Shown one piece after another: positions 25,171 through 33,929 of a stretch of DNA of 56,201 bases (position 1 is its first letter; each line of letters opens with the position of its first letter). The stretch comes from Tolypothrix brevis GSE-NOS-MK-07-07A (GTDB lineage: Bacteria; Cyanobacteriota; Cyanobacteriia; Cyanobacteriales; Nostocaceae), in the NCBI GenBank assembly GCA_019358985.1, contig JAHHIJ010000041.1, positions 1-56,201 of the forward strand, written 5' to 3'. Below the pieces are notes generated by a model that saw only the letters and a list, made by a program, of their open reading frames with translations, ran no database searches and was not told the DNA's origin. Made by a program: the position numbers and the translations under genes.

Positions 25171-26412
25171 ATGACTTCATTAATTCCTCGAAATCTTAGC
25201 GTAGTTATCCGACCAGTACAACACCGAGACTTGGACGGAATAGAACATCTATCTCAAGAGTCATTTGCGGAACATACCCCGAAGGAAGCTAATTTTGCCA
25301 TAAACCAAATGCAATGGCTGCGCCGGTGGTATGGGTTTCTCAAATTTTTAAGTTTGTTTCCCAACCCACTGAAATATCGCCTTTGTGCTTATGTAGCAGA
25401 GCAAGGACGGACACTTTTAGGCATAATTCAAGTGTCACCCTTTAACCGCACACGCAGTACTTGGCGTGTGGAACGAGTGATGGTCAATCGCACTGCCGAT
25501 AAGCAAGGCATTGGCTCACAACTCCTGCGTCATTGCTTTGAGTCCATTTTAGAGGCTCGTACTTGGATACTGGAAGTAAATATTAATGATAAAGAAGCCC
25601 TAGCACTTTATCGACAAAATGGATTTCAACGTCTAGCAGAAATGACTTACTGGGAAATTGCCCCAGAATTACTTGAAGAATTGGCATCTTCAGAGCCAGA
25701 TTTGCCAAATTTATTGCCGGTGAGCAATGCCGATGCCCAGTTACTATATCAATTAGATACGGCTTCAATGCCACCTTTGGTGCGACAAGTATTCGATCGC
25801 CAAACCCAAGATTTTAAAACCAGTTTGTTTGCCGCTTTAATTGACGCGGTGAAGCAATGGGTAAGCAAAACAGAAGTAGTGAGCGGCTATCTATTTGAAC
25901 CTCAACGCAAAGCAGCGATCGGTTATTTTCAACTTTCACTAGATCGTAAAGGTCAACAACCACATGTAGCCACGCTGACTGTTCACCCAGCATACACTTG
26001 GCTGTATCCAGAATTGCTGTCTCAGTTGGCTCGCATCGCTCAGGATGTCCCCAAACAACCGTTGCAGTTGGTTTCCGCCGACTATCAACCAGAAGGAGAA
26101 GAGTATTTAGAGCAAATCGGCGCACATCGCCGAGAACATACTTTAATTATGTCGCGCTCAGTGTGGCATAAGGTTCGCGAGTCTAAATTTGTCTCTCTAG
26201 AAGGAATTCAACTGCCGGAAGTACTCCAAGGATTGCAACCCGCACGCAAACCCATACCAGGTGGGATGTCATGGGAGCAACCCAGAAAGCCGCAATTGCC
26301 AGAGAGAAAAGTAAAAATAAATCCTTCTGGTGAATCGATTTCTTTTTCACGCAACAACTGCAATGTAGAACCACCCTTAAACCCGGAATCAACAGATGCA
26401 AAGCCAGAGTGA
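25171..26412 (+). CDS. GNAT-family N-acetyltransferase with C-terminal extension
   Basis: 413 aa. Residues about 10-170 form a GNAT acetyltransferase: VIRPVQHRDLDGIEHL, VERVMVNRTADKQGIGSQLL (acetyl-CoA pyrophosphate loop, about 108-127) and LYRQNGFQRLAEMTYWEI. Residues about 185-340 look like a second, degenerate GNAT-like half (ATLTVHPAYTWLYPELLSQL, EEYLEQIGAHRREHTLIM). The last 70 residues are Pro/Arg-rich. The acceptor substrate is unknown. The gene overlaps the downstream ruvX frame by 17 bases, so the two are probably co-transcribed. Confidence 0.82.
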   Translation: MTSLIPRNLSVVIRPVQHRDLDGIEHLSQESFAEHTPKEANFAINQMQWLRRWYGFLKFLSLFPNPLKYRLCAYVAEQGRTLLGIIQVSPFNRTRSTWRVERVMVNRTADKQGIGSQLLRHCFESILEARTWILEVNINDKEALALYRQNGFQRLAEMTYWEIAPELLEELASSEPDLPNLLPVSNADAQLLYQLDTASMPPLVRQVFDRQTQDFKTSLFAALIDAVKQWVSKTEVVSGYLFEPQRKAAIGYFQLSLDRKGQQPHVATLTVHPAYTWLYPELLSQLARIAQDVPKQPLQLVSADYQPEGEEYLEQIGAHRREHTLIMSRSVWHKVRESKFVSLEGIQLPEVLQGLQPARKPIPGGMSWEQPRKPQLPERKVKINPSGESISFSRNNCNVEPPLNPESTDAKPE

Positions 26413-27070
26413 GGAAAGTGGATTTGGGTATGGGGCAGGGAAACTCCTAAAAGACAAGGAGACAAGGAGACAAGGAGACTTTGGGGACAAGGAGACAAGG
26501 AGACTTTGGGGAATTTCTTCCCCTGCTTCCCCTGCTTCCCCTGCTCCCTCTGCTTCCCCTGCTCCCCCTGCTCCCCCTGCTCCCTCTGCTCCCCCTGCTC
26601 CCTCTGCTCCCCCTGCTCCCTCTCCCCCCATCTTGGCTTTGGGTTTGGATGTTGGTAGTAAGCGTATTGGTGTGGCAGGATGCGATCGCACTGGTTTGAT
26701 TACAAGTGGTATCATTACCATAGAACGCAAATATTTGCAACAAGATATAGAGCAAATACGACAACTGGTAAATGAACGCGAAGTAAATATTCTGGTAGTC
26801 GGTTTACCTTATTCTATGGATGGTTCTTTGGGATTTCAGGCGCGACAAATACAAAAGTTTGCCAAAAGGTTGGCTAAAGCTCTCAAATTGCCTGTGGAAT
26901 ACGTAGATGAACGATTAACTTCATATCAGGCAGAGCAAATGCTAATAGCTGAAAACCGCTCTCCATCCCGCAATAAAGGCTTGATTGATCGCATTGCCGC
27001 ATGTTTGATTTTACAGCAATGGTTGGATACTCGGCGATCGCACTCCACAAGGCAGTATGGCAGCCCTTAA
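26396..27070 (+). CDS. ruvX: Putative pre-16S rRNA nuclease / Holliday junction resolvase RuvX (YqgF) with minisatellite-encoded N-terminus
   Basis: RNase H-fold nuclease thought to mature the 16S rRNA 5' end. The conserved domain starts at residue 79 (ILALGLDVGSKRIGVA, with the catalytic Asp in LDVG) and continues with VVGLPYSMDGS, VEYVDERLTSYQAEQ and DRIAACLILQQWL; these 146 residues equal a normal full-length RuvX. The first 78 residues are a repeat product: a Lys/Asp/Arg part from GACAAGGA units, then a Pro/Ala/Ser part from 9-base CCCTGCTCC-type units. No ATG or GTG lies between the repeat and the domain; TTG at 26633 would be the alternative start. Either the protein has a low-complexity tail or a rare TTG start is used. 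Confidence 0.85.
   Translation: MQSQSEESGFGYGAGKLLKDKETRRQGDFGDKETRRLWGISSPASPASPAPSASPAPPAPPAPSAPPAPSAPPAPSPPILALGLDVGSKRIGVAGCDRTGLITSGIITIERKYLQQDIEQIRQLVNEREVNILVVGLPYSMDGSLGFQARQIQKFAKRLAKALKLPVEYVDERLTSYQAEQMLIAENRSPSRNKGLIDRIAACLILQQWLDTRRSHSTRQYGSP
26451..26629. repeat. Purine/pyrimidine minisatellite inside ruvX
   Basis: The left part (26451-26512) has GACAAGGA/GAGACAAGG units and two GACTTTGGGG blocks. The right part (26516-26629) has eleven to twelve 9-base units CCCTGCTYC/CTCTGCTCC. The 9-base period keeps the plus frame open and also keeps other frames open. The two halves are purine-rich then pyrimidine-rich on the same strand. Confidence 0.95.
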
Positions 27071-27194
27071 GTATTGATACTTTGAACGTGATATTCTGAA
27101 GTCTGTTAGCCAGCACTTGATATACTGCGAAAGCTATTTGATAGTTAAGCGATTTCTATAGTGACTGGGAATTATAAAGCTCCACACCTCGGCT

Positions 27195-27767
27195 ATGTTT
27201 TCCTCACCATTTCCTGAAGAAAATGACGACGCTCATGCTGGTTCGATCACTTTGACGGATGACAAAGAGCGATCGCTCGAATGTTACATTGAGCATTCCC
27301 TCTCTGTAGATGATCAAGAGTATGTTTTACTTCTTCCTGTTGACTCACCTGTGGAAATTTTTGCTTGGCAAGGTGACGACGAGGAGGAAGAAGCTATTCT
27401 CGTAGAAGATGATACGACGATTGACGAAATTTTTGCTACTGCTCAAGCTGTACTCTCTGAGCAAAATTTGCAACTCAAAAATACTGCTTACGCTCTGACG
27501 GTAGCAGGTGAGTTGCCCCCTGTCGAAGAGTCAGAACTCTTCACTTTAGAAATTGAAGATGAAGACGAAGATTTAGAACCAGAGCAATTACAACTTCTAG
27601 CTAGCTTCTACTATGAAGACCAGGAGTACGCAATTTACACCCCCCTCGATCCACTGCTGTTTTTTGCACGGATCTCGGCAAGCGGTAATCCTGAATTACT
27701 CTCTCCAGAAGAGTTTCGCAAAGTCCAACCACTGCTAGAAGAACATTTGTTTAATGAAGTTGAATAA
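27195..27767 (+). CDS. DUF3727 domain protein
   Basis: 190 aa, strongly acidic (clusters such as DDEEEE, EDEDEDLEPEQ), soluble. Two similar beta-rich halves are visible: SLECYIEHSLSVDDQEYVLLLPVDSPVEIFAW (about 29-60) and LLASFYYEDQEYAIYTPLDPLLFFAR (about 133-158). This matches the DUF3727 family, conserved in cyanobacteria and plastids and related in layout to DUF1292 proteins. Function unknown. It lies 124 bases after ruvX and 126 before yqeG, all in the same direction. The ATG start is the first in frame. Confidence 0.85.
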   Translation: MFSSPFPEENDDAHAGSITLTDDKERSLECYIEHSLSVDDQEYVLLLPVDSPVEIFAWQGDDEEEEAILVEDDTTIDEIFATAQAVLSEQNLQLKNTAYALTVAGELPPVEESELFTLEIEDEDEDLEPEQLQLLASFYYEDQEYAIYTPLDPLLFFARISASGNPELLSPEEFRKVQPLLEEHLFNEVE

Positions 27768-27784
27768 AATAATTCAAATGATAT

Positions 27785-27893
27785 AAGTCAAAAGTCAAGA
27801 GTCAAGAGTCAAGAGTCAAGAGAAACTGTTCTTGACCTTTGACCTTTAACCGTTGACCATTGACCTTTAACCATTGACCTTTAACCGTTAACC
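27785..27893. repeat. Heptamer tandem repeats forming the leader of yqeG
   Basis: GTCAAGA units (27786-27822) are followed by TTGACCTTT/TTGACCA/TTAACCG units (27830-27893). The first block (GTCAAG) is complementary to the second (CTTGAC), so the mRNA leader could fold back. The array ends exactly at the yqeG ATG, whose sequence ACCATGACC looks like a mutated repeat unit. Confidence 0.9.
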
Positions 27894-28442
27894 ATGACCT
27901 GGAACAAGCTCTTACAGCCTGATTTGATTTTAGAAGGTTCAGTGTTGAACCTCACACCAGACATTATCCAAAGATATCAACTCAAGGGGCTGGTGTTGGA
28001 TGTAGATGAAACTTTGGTTCCTGTGAGAGTTGGAACAGCTTCAAAAGAATTGCAACAATGGGTAGCGCAAATTCGACCTTTTACATCATTGTGGTTGGTA
28101 AGCAATAACTTGAGTGAAGCCCGCATCGGTGGAATTGCTCGTTCTCTGAATTTACCTTACTATCTGGGTGCTGCCAAACCCTCACGACGCAAAATTAGAG
28201 CTGCACTAACACAGATGGATTTGCCAGTGCAGCAAGTGGCAATGGTAGGCGATCGCTTATTCACAGATGTGTTAGCTGGTAATCGCTTAGGGATGTTCAC
28301 CATCTTAGTTGAACCAATTGTCCATCCAGGTGCAGTCTTGCGATCGCATCCCATACGCAACTTTGAAGTTTTAGTATCGGAAATCTTAGGAGCCTCTATT
28401 ACTCCCAAGAAACAAAGAGTTACAAAGCGTCACAAAGCTTGA
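27894..28442 (+). CDS. YqeG family HAD (IIIA-type) phosphatase
   Basis: 182 aa. HAD signature LVLDVDETLVP (about 32-42) has the two catalytic aspartates DVDET. The second-motif serine is in LWLVSNNLSE (about 66-75), the motif III lysine near GAAKPSRRKIR, and the motif IV acid pair in VAMVGDRLFTDVLAGNRLG (about 115-134). This fits YqeG/GEP4-type phosphatases, which act on phosphatidylglycerol phosphate in eukaryotes; PGP phosphatase activity in cyanobacteria is plausible but inferred. The start ATG lies immediately after a heptamer repeat array with no clear ribosome site. Confidence 0.9.
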   Translation: MTWNKLLQPDLILEGSVLNLTPDIIQRYQLKGLVLDVDETLVPVRVGTASKELQQWVAQIRPFTSLWLVSNNLSEARIGGIARSLNLPYYLGAAKPSRRKIRAALTQMDLPVQQVAMVGDRLFTDVLAGNRLGMFTILVEPIVHPGAVLRSHPIRNFEVLVSEILGASITPKKQRVTKRHKA

Positions 28443-28576
28443 TAAATGGTCAGGAAAGTAAATCTAAAGAAATAATAAAGAAATCGGGGATCGCTCTAAA
28501 AATCGGGGATCATAAGTATTAATAACATGGGATCAGCTAAATATAGATCCTAGTCCATACAAAATCAATATATTTG

Positions 28577-28616
28577 TAAAGCGTCAACCTTCACTTATAG
28601 AAGGATTGGCGCTTTC
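28577..28616 (+). terminator. Stem-loop downstream of yqeG
   Basis: AAAGCGTCAACCTTC pairs with GAAGGATTGGCGCTTT around a seven-base loop (imperfect 15-bp stem). The following bases are only moderately T-rich. It lies 135 bases after the yqeG stop. Confidence 0.5.
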
Positions 28617-28794
28617 CAATTTTGGATTTTGGATTCAATCCAAGGCGCTGCACATTGGCGGGATGATTTGACAATCAACGCTGATAAATTTGACGTATTG
28701 TAGAGACGTTCCGGCGGAACGTCTCTACGATTCATCTAAAGGATGGGAGCAATATCCAATCCAAAATCCAAAATCTAAAATCTAAAATCTCAAG
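28617..28794. repeat. Repeat-built leader of proB
   Basis: ATTTTGGATTTTGGATT (28618-28634) is the inverse complement of AATCCAAAATCCAAAAT (28758-28774), part of an AAAATCC/AAAATCT heptamer run ending just before the proB ATG. Between them lie GCACATTGGCGGGATGA...TTTGACGTATT (28650-28698, related to 38986-39034) and the palindrome GTAGAGACGTTCCGGCGGAACGTCTCTAC (28700-28728). Confidence 0.8.
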
Positions 28795-29904
28795 ATGCCT
28801 TTAACAATTGTCGTAAAAATTGGAACTTCCAGTCTCACGCAACCAGAAACCGGACTACTGGCGCTTTCCACCATTGCTAGTGTGGCAGAAACTCTTTCAC
28901 AGTTGCGACGTGAAGGACATCGGGTAATTTTGGTTTCCTCTGGTGCTGTGGGGGTGGGTTGTGCTAGGTTGGGTTTGACAGAACGCCCAAAAGCGATCGC
29001 TCTCAAACAAGCTGTAGCCGCAGTTGGACAAGGTAGATTAATCCGCGTCTACGATGATTTATTTACTACCTTGCAACAGCCAATCGCCCAAGTTTTGCTA
29101 ACTCGCAGCGATTTGGTAGAACGCAGCCGTTATCTAAATATCCTCAACACCTTCAACGAATTATTGGAATTAGGAGTGATTCCGGTGGTGAATGAGAATG
29201 ACACCGTAGCTGTAGAAGAATTGAAATTTGGCGATAATGACACTTTATCAGCTTTAGTTGCCAGTTTAGTTAAAGCAGATTGGCTATTTTTGCTAACTGA
29301 TGTAGATCGGCTTTATACTGCCGATCCCCGTACTGTACCCGATGCGAGTGCGATCGCCTTAGTTGATAGCATCGAAGAATTAAATAAATTGCAACTGCAA
29401 ACAGGTACTCAAGGCTCTAAATGGGGTACTGGTGGGATGGTGACAAAAATTTCCGCCGCTAGAATTGCGACTACAGCCGGTGTTCGCACCGTAATTACTC
29501 AGGGAAAATATCCGAGAAATATAGAAAAAATATTACAAGGCGAATTAATTGGTACTCACTTCGCACCGCAACCAGAACCAACGAGTGCCCGCAAACGCTG
29601 GATAGCTTATGGTCTTGTACCTGCGGGGAAATTGTATTTAGATGAAGGTGCGATCGCGGCAATTTCTCAAGGTGGAAAATCGTTGTTAGCTGCTGGTATA
29701 AAAACAGTAGAAGGTCAGTTTTATACTCAAGAAGCCGTACAATTGTGCGACATCCAGGGTAACGAAATTGCTAGAGGACTGGTGAACTACAGCAGCAACG
29801 AACTGCAAAAAATTCGTGGATGTCATTCACGGGAAATTTCGACGATTTTGGGTTATATCGGTGCTGAAACCGTCGTGCATCGCGATAATTTGGTTCTGAT
29901 GTAG
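28795..29904 (+). CDS. proB: Glutamate 5-kinase
   Basis: First step of proline synthesis: phosphorylates glutamate with ATP; cytosolic. At 369 aa it is the full two-domain form. The amino-acid kinase domain (1-255) starts [14 protein letters not shown] with [12 protein letters not shown] (about 44-55), [27 protein letters not shown] (about 130-156), [14 protein letters not shown] and the late [18 protein letters not shown]. The PUA domain covers 270-360 ([21 protein letters not shown]). The feedback-inhibition loop region is intact. The leader is a heptamer repeat with AAG just before ATG, so no standard ribosome site is visible. proA is not adjacent. Confidence 0.96.
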   Translation: MPLTIVVKIGTSSLTQPETGLLALSTIASVAETLSQLRREGHRVILVSSGAVGVGCARLGLTERPKAIALKQAVAAVGQGRLIRVYDDLFTTLQQPIAQVLLTRSDLVERSRYLNILNTFNELLELGVIPVVNENDTVAVEELKFGDNDTLSALVASLVKADWLFLLTDVDRLYTADPRTVPDASAIALVDSIEELNKLQLQTGTQGSKWGTGGMVTKISAARIATTAGVRTVITQGKYPRNIEKILQGELIGTHFAPQPEPTSARKRWIAYGLVPAGKLYLDEGAIAAISQGGKSLLAAGIKTVEGQFYTQEAVQLCDIQGNEIARGLVNYSSNELQKIRGCHSREISTILGYIGAETVVHRDNLVLM

Positions 29905-30151
29905 TACTGCTGTTTACATTTCGATTTCTTTCTGTTAAGGGACTCCCAACCAAACTACCCATAACACCTAATCAATAAAATAGTCGATTTGGCAGCAAAG
30001 GCATTTTTAGCTATACTCCAGATACTACTATCAATCAGGAATGAGCGCAAAAATTGTCTCTCTTCCTCATTCCTCTGTGAACTCTGCGTTCTCTGCGGTT
30101 TGTTTTTCCGATCAAGAGTGCGTAAGTCCGATCAATTATATATAGCCGAAA

Positions 30152-31021
30152 ATGATGAAAGCATCTGCAAAATTCGACTTTGAGGACGATAAATTTAACG
30201 CACCCCCTTCTCAAGTCATCCCCTGGTGTCAGATGATTAATCCTCGCAATGGCACAGATGGGATGCAATCCCACGGTTTAGCAATTAAGTTAGATAATGC
30301 TGATGCTGTTGGTTTTCAAGCGGATGAAAATTGGCAGCAGGTAGAACATGAGTTTAGTTCTGGAGTCGAGTCTGTATTTATCTCCACCACTCCACACATA
30401 GTTATAGTGCGTAGGGGTCCATTATCTGTAAAAGACAGAGAAAGTGGTTTGAAACTGGGTACACTCAAAGAAAATTATGATGCTTTTTTAGCAGACAAAC
30501 TTAAATTTAAAACCTTTACTCGCCACCTAATTTTTTTCGTAGGAGAAAACAAAACTTTTTTACATCAATCACCACTACAATTAACTTTAAGTGGCGTAGC
30601 CGGAGCAAGTTTTGGTCAAAGTTATTGCGAATATCAACAAGGCAAAATCGTCGGTGGTTTCGCTGGTGAACTAGAAAAAGCTTATGCTGCATATCGCAAG
30701 CAACCTGTAACATCAAAAGGTCCACTGTTCCACGCTCACGGGATTTTCTGCCCCATAATTGAGTCTGAAGAAAGAGGCATTGAACCAAATACTGTTATGG
30801 TTGCTTCAACTGTAGATTATAAACGTCCAACGGCGGCGACGTTAACACAATATCTGATTGCTTCCGACTCTCCGGAATCGGCAATTATCTCCAAAAACTT
30901 TGAAGATTACAAAGATTTTGGTAAGGAAGTTGTGAAACTAGAAGCACCGAAGATGGAAATGGCAGGGGTTTCTAGTTCTTATATTTATGCTGATGAAGAT
31001 GATTTTGGTCCCCCGTATTAG
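30152..31021 (+). CDS. DUF5895 domain protein (cyanobacterial)
   Basis: 289 aa, soluble. The start KASAKFDFEDDKFNAPPSQVIPWCQMINPRNG and the end SSYIYADEDDFG are hallmark segments of a family found in filamentous cyanobacteria and annotated DUF5895. The middle (VFISTTPHIVIVRRGPLSVKDR, RHLIFFVGENKTFLHQSPLQLTLSG) looks beta-rich. No catalytic motif, membrane segment or signal peptide. Function unknown. Either of two adjacent ATGs could be the start. It lies 248 bases after proB, behind a tract with ACTCTGCGTTCTCTGCGG dispersed repeats; the DUF number is from memory of the family. Confidence 0.75.
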   Translation: MMKASAKFDFEDDKFNAPPSQVIPWCQMINPRNGTDGMQSHGLAIKLDNADAVGFQADENWQQVEHEFSSGVESVFISTTPHIVIVRRGPLSVKDRESGLKLGTLKENYDAFLADKLKFKTFTRHLIFFVGENKTFLHQSPLQLTLSGVAGASFGQSYCEYQQGKIVGGFAGELEKAYAAYRKQPVTSKGPLFHAHGIFCPIIESEERGIEPNTVMVASTVDYKRPTAATLTQYLIASDSPESAIISKNFEDYKDFGKEVVKLEAPKMEMAGVSSSYIYADEDDFGPPY

Positions 31022-31097
31022 GAATTGGGGACAAGGGGAGTGGGGGACAAGGGGGACAAGGGGGTAATAGCGGTTCACCTGCCCCATGCCTGGTGCC

Positions 31098-32366
31098 CTA
31101 TTCCTTCAATAGTAAATAATAGAGAGAACCATTACCACCTGTAACCCCAGCGCGATCGCCTGCTAATTTGCCGGTTCCCATGAAGTAATCTACCCGTCCT
31201 GGTCCTTTGATTGCGCTTCCTGTATCCTGATCTAGCACAAAGCGGCTGACAGTACGATAATCCAGCCGTCCTGAGGTGGTGGGATAGGGAAGTGAGGTAT
31301 TAACTAGCGCTAATGCCCCAGGAGGCATGAGAGACTTGTCTGTAGCAATAGAACGCTCTGCTGTCACGGGTACATTAATACTGCCGGTAGCTGGTTCAGC
31401 GTTTTTTTCTTTGAAGAAAACAAACCTTTCCCAGCGCGGTAGATAATTATTTAACTCTTGGGGATTTTGCTGAAAATATTCGGTCATCCGTGGGAGGGTT
31501 AGTTGTTTCAAAGTTACTTTTCCGTCTTTTGCTAATTCTCGCCCGATACTTGTCCAAGGGTAATCTGTAGCACCTGCATAACCGATACTGGTTGCAGTTC
31601 CGTTAGTTAACTTAATCTGAGCGGAACCTTGGATTTGCACCATGTATGCTTCCCAGCGATCGCGGAACCACAAGAGTTCCAAGCCACGCAACTGACTTTT
31701 ATTTCCAAGCAAACCATCTTTTCCTTCTAGCTGTATCCGTTTCGGATGCGGTTTACTCCATTTTTCAAAGTCTGCTGGTAGTCGATAAAGGGGATATTTA
31801 TATACATTTGTCCGAACCCGGCTTGCAATATAAACAGGCTCGTAGTATGCAGTAAATTTAACAGTACCTTTGCCGTCATTACCTACCGATTTGTAAAAGA
31901 CAAACTCGCGACGGACAGCAGCTTGCAGTTGTGCCGGAGAGTTGGAGCTAACAACTAATTGACGGAAGCGGACTAAACTGCGATAAACGCGATCGCGGGT
32001 AATTTCCTTAATTGGATAATTCTGGTATACAGCGATCGCTCTATCTTTTTGCAAATAACTCAGACTGTTGTCAATGGATGCTAAGAGTGCGTTGCGATCG
32101 CCTCGTTTACCCCCTCGACTCCAAATTTGCTCATCCCAACCCAAACAAGTAGATTGGGAAATGCAATTCGTTTCTAATTCCATCGGTTTTAGCACAGAGT
32201 CTAACGACGGAATTATTGGTACTGGTATTACCACTGGCGGGGCTTGAGGATTGTTTGGTAACGGATGCGGTGGTAAAATAGGAATTTGAGCAACAGCTGA
32301 CCAGAGTGGGATCACAAAAGCAACTCCCAAACTCAAGGAAAGCAAAGCAAGGGTTTTTCTCATCAT
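31098..32366 (-). CDS. mltA: Membrane-bound lytic murein transglycosylase A (MltA)
   Basis: Cleaves peptidoglycan glycan strands to 1,6-anhydro products in the periplasm. The 422-aa product starts with a Sec signal peptide (MMRKTLALLSLSLGVAFVIPLWSAVAQ); no lipobox cysteine, so it is probably soluble periplasmic despite the family name. A Pro-rich linker follows. The MltA barrel (about 150-320) has KFTAYYEPVYIASR and VQIQGSAQIKLTNG. The C-terminal 3D domain has RFVLDQDTGSAIKGPGRVDYFMGTG with the catalytic-type Asp. It abuts the upstream 86-aa gene with no gap, implying one transcript. Confidence 0.93.
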   Translation of the reverse strand: MMRKTLALLSLSLGVAFVIPLWSAVAQIPILPPHPLPNNPQAPPVVIPVPIIPSLDSVLKPMELETNCISQSTCLGWDEQIWSRGGKRGDRNALLASIDNSLSYLQKDRAIAVYQNYPIKEITRDRVYRSLVRFRQLVVSSNSPAQLQAAVRREFVFYKSVGNDGKGTVKFTAYYEPVYIASRVRTNVYKYPLYRLPADFEKWSKPHPKRIQLEGKDGLLGNKSQLRGLELLWFRDRWEAYMVQIQGSAQIKLTNGTATSIGYAGATDYPWTSIGRELAKDGKVTLKQLTLPRMTEYFQQNPQELNNYLPRWERFVFFKEKNAEPATGSINVPVTAERSIATDKSLMPPGALALVNTSLPYPTTSGRLDYRTVSRFVLDQDTGSAIKGPGRVDYFMGTGKLAGDRAGVTGGNGSLYYLLLKE

Positions 32367-32627
32367 TTAGTTGAATCTTTCAACGCTAGAACTAAAAACT
32401 GGTTCTACCCGGATTGCTAAAATCCGAGAGGGACGTACTACCATATACTCTCCCTGACCGGAAATATTTTTGATGGGTACGCTGATAAAGTCATTAGAAG
32501 CAGCCTTTGGCATCAGTTCGCCACTATACCACTTCTGAAAATCTTGAATTGTGGGAAAGCGTATTTCTTCCCGATGTCCACCATCCATCATCAGGTGTAC
32601 TACAAATTCGCTCGGTGTTCTAGGCAT
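32367..32627 (-). CDS. Small conserved-type hypothetical protein upstream of mltA
   Basis: 86 aa, MPRTPSEFVVHLMMDGGHREEIRFPTIQDFQKWYS..., soluble, alpha/beta. EFVVHLMMDGG and FPTIQDFQKWYSGEL suggest a small compact fold. No named domain is recognised. The stop codon is immediately followed by the mltA start, so translation is probably coupled and a link to cell-wall turnover is possible but unproven. Confidence 0.75.
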   Translation of the reverse strand: MPRTPSEFVVHLMMDGGHREEIRFPTIQDFQKWYSGELMPKAASNDFISVPIKNISGQGEYMVVRPSRILAIRVEPVFSSSVERFN

Positions 32628-32699
32628 AAAGTTGAATCATTTGAAACACATCCAACCCATTTTCAACTACTTAACCCCAAAATGGGAAGAGGTGGTGCG

Positions 32700-33070
32700 T
32701 GGTTTGGGGCAGTAAAAACTTATAATTCATAATTTCTAATTCATAATTTCTAACTTATAACTCCTAATTCTTACTTTCTTTCATCAGTTTACACTCCCCG
32801 GAAACCGATTCATACAAGCAACTGATTCACTTTATCCTTCATACTTTAGATGACGCTTGTTTAACCAGAAACAGTTCCCAACAAGTTGTTCGGCAAAACG
32901 GCGATCGCATAAGTTATTTTATCTAGTTTGGCGCTCGATTATGACATGTAAAAAAATGTCTGGAAAATCAAGATTTTTCGCCGATTTTAGTTATGCGATC
33001 GCACATTTTAAAAGAAAGGGTAAAAGGTAAAAAATTTATTTTCTTACCCTTTTAACTTTTACCTTATTCA
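32700..33070. other. Non-coding stretch with AT repeats between two minus-strand genes
   Basis: Contains AATTCATAATTTCT-type near-heptamer repeats (32720-32772), two HIP1 octamers, and an imperfect inverted repeat (GGGTAAAAGGTAAAA / TTTTAACTTTTACC, 33019-33064) just beyond the prenyl synthase stop that may terminate it. No gene is visible. Confidence 0.45.
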
Positions 33071-33074
33071 GACA

Positions 33075-33896
33075 TCACTTGCTCATATTTGTCACCTGCT
33101 CAATCAGTGCTAAAACATCACTGCGGCTAAGTTTATCTTTGCCATTAGCAAGAGCGTTAAGGGTGCCATGAGCCAATGTCAGCGGAATTTGACAAAAATC
33201 TAATGCAGGACCAGCAGGAAGGGCTTTAGTGTAAGCATCTGCTAAAATTAGATTACGTTGAGCATAAGCTTGGATATCATCTGCATTCCAACCATTTGGA
33301 AAGAAGTTGACCCCACGGGTCAAATCTTCATTATGGTTGCGGAGGATGTTAACTGCTTGTAAACCGCGACCAAAAGCGATCGCATGGGTACGGTTTGTAT
33401 CAGTACCATCATACCATGCCCAGATATCCGACAGTAACAAGCCCACTGCACCTGCAACTCCAAAGGTATAACGATCCAAATCAAACTCTGTATGAATTTT
33501 CCAATTTTTTCCTGCCCAGTATGCCATCCGATCCGCCATTGCCGCAGTCGCATCCCAAATCCGAGGTGCTATGCTCTCAGGTGCCAGTAATGCCCATTCT
33601 CGTATCCGCAGGCTTACTTCTGCTAAAGAATCTTCGTGGCTGCCAAATCCCACAGAGAAAGCATCAACCGCGAAGCCATCAACACCTGCCTGTAATGTCA
33701 AACTAATTGTTTGTAACAATCTAGCTTTCGTGGCATTATCTAGTTCTGGATGATCCTCAATTTCATCAATCGCACGCATACACAAGTATGCAGATGAAAC
33801 TGCTTCTTGCAATCCTGGTGGTAAAATACTAATTGGGATGTAAAAAGTTCGACTAGTCTCTTTGAGGATTTGCAATGCGTAATTACGTAAATCCAT
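33075..33896 (-). CDS. Squalene/phytoene synthase family protein
   Basis: Head-to-head prenyl transferase fold, 273 aa from the preferred start. YLCMRAIDEIEDHPELDN has the first Asp-rich motif (Asp44...Asp48). YTFGVAGAVGLLLSDIW (about 143-159) matches the family's YxxxVAGxVG helix. The second motif is QAVNILRNHNEDLTRG (Asn187...Asp191), where the usual first Asp (NILRDxxED) is Asn. The ATG at 33894-33896 is chosen because GAGGAG lies seven bases upstream, inside a possible longer frame starting at 33929. It probably makes squalene for hopanoids or a carotenoid precursor. Neighbours do not decide, and the changed motif leaves activity uncertain. Confidence 0.85.
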   Translation of the reverse strand: MDLRNYALQILKETSRTFYIPISILPPGLQEAVSSAYLCMRAIDEIEDHPELDNATKARLLQTISLTLQAGVDGFAVDAFSVGFGSHEDSLAEVSLRIREWALLAPESIAPRIWDATAAMADRMAYWAGKNWKIHTEFDLDRYTFGVAGAVGLLLSDIWAWYDGTDTNRTHAIAFGRGLQAVNILRNHNEDLTRGVNFFPNGWNADDIQAYAQRNLILADAYTKALPAGPALDFCQIPLTLAHGTLNALANGKDKLSRSDVLALIEQVTNMSK

Positions 33897-33929
33897 TTTT
33901 TCACTCCTCTGTTGATTTTCACACCACAT

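Noticed and set aside
26447-26764. Minus-strand frame rich in Gly-Ser-Arg and plus-strand frame of Leu-Leu-Pro units
   Set aside because: Both are alternative-frame translations of the 9-base minisatellite in ruvX; the conserved RuvX domain fixes the true frame.
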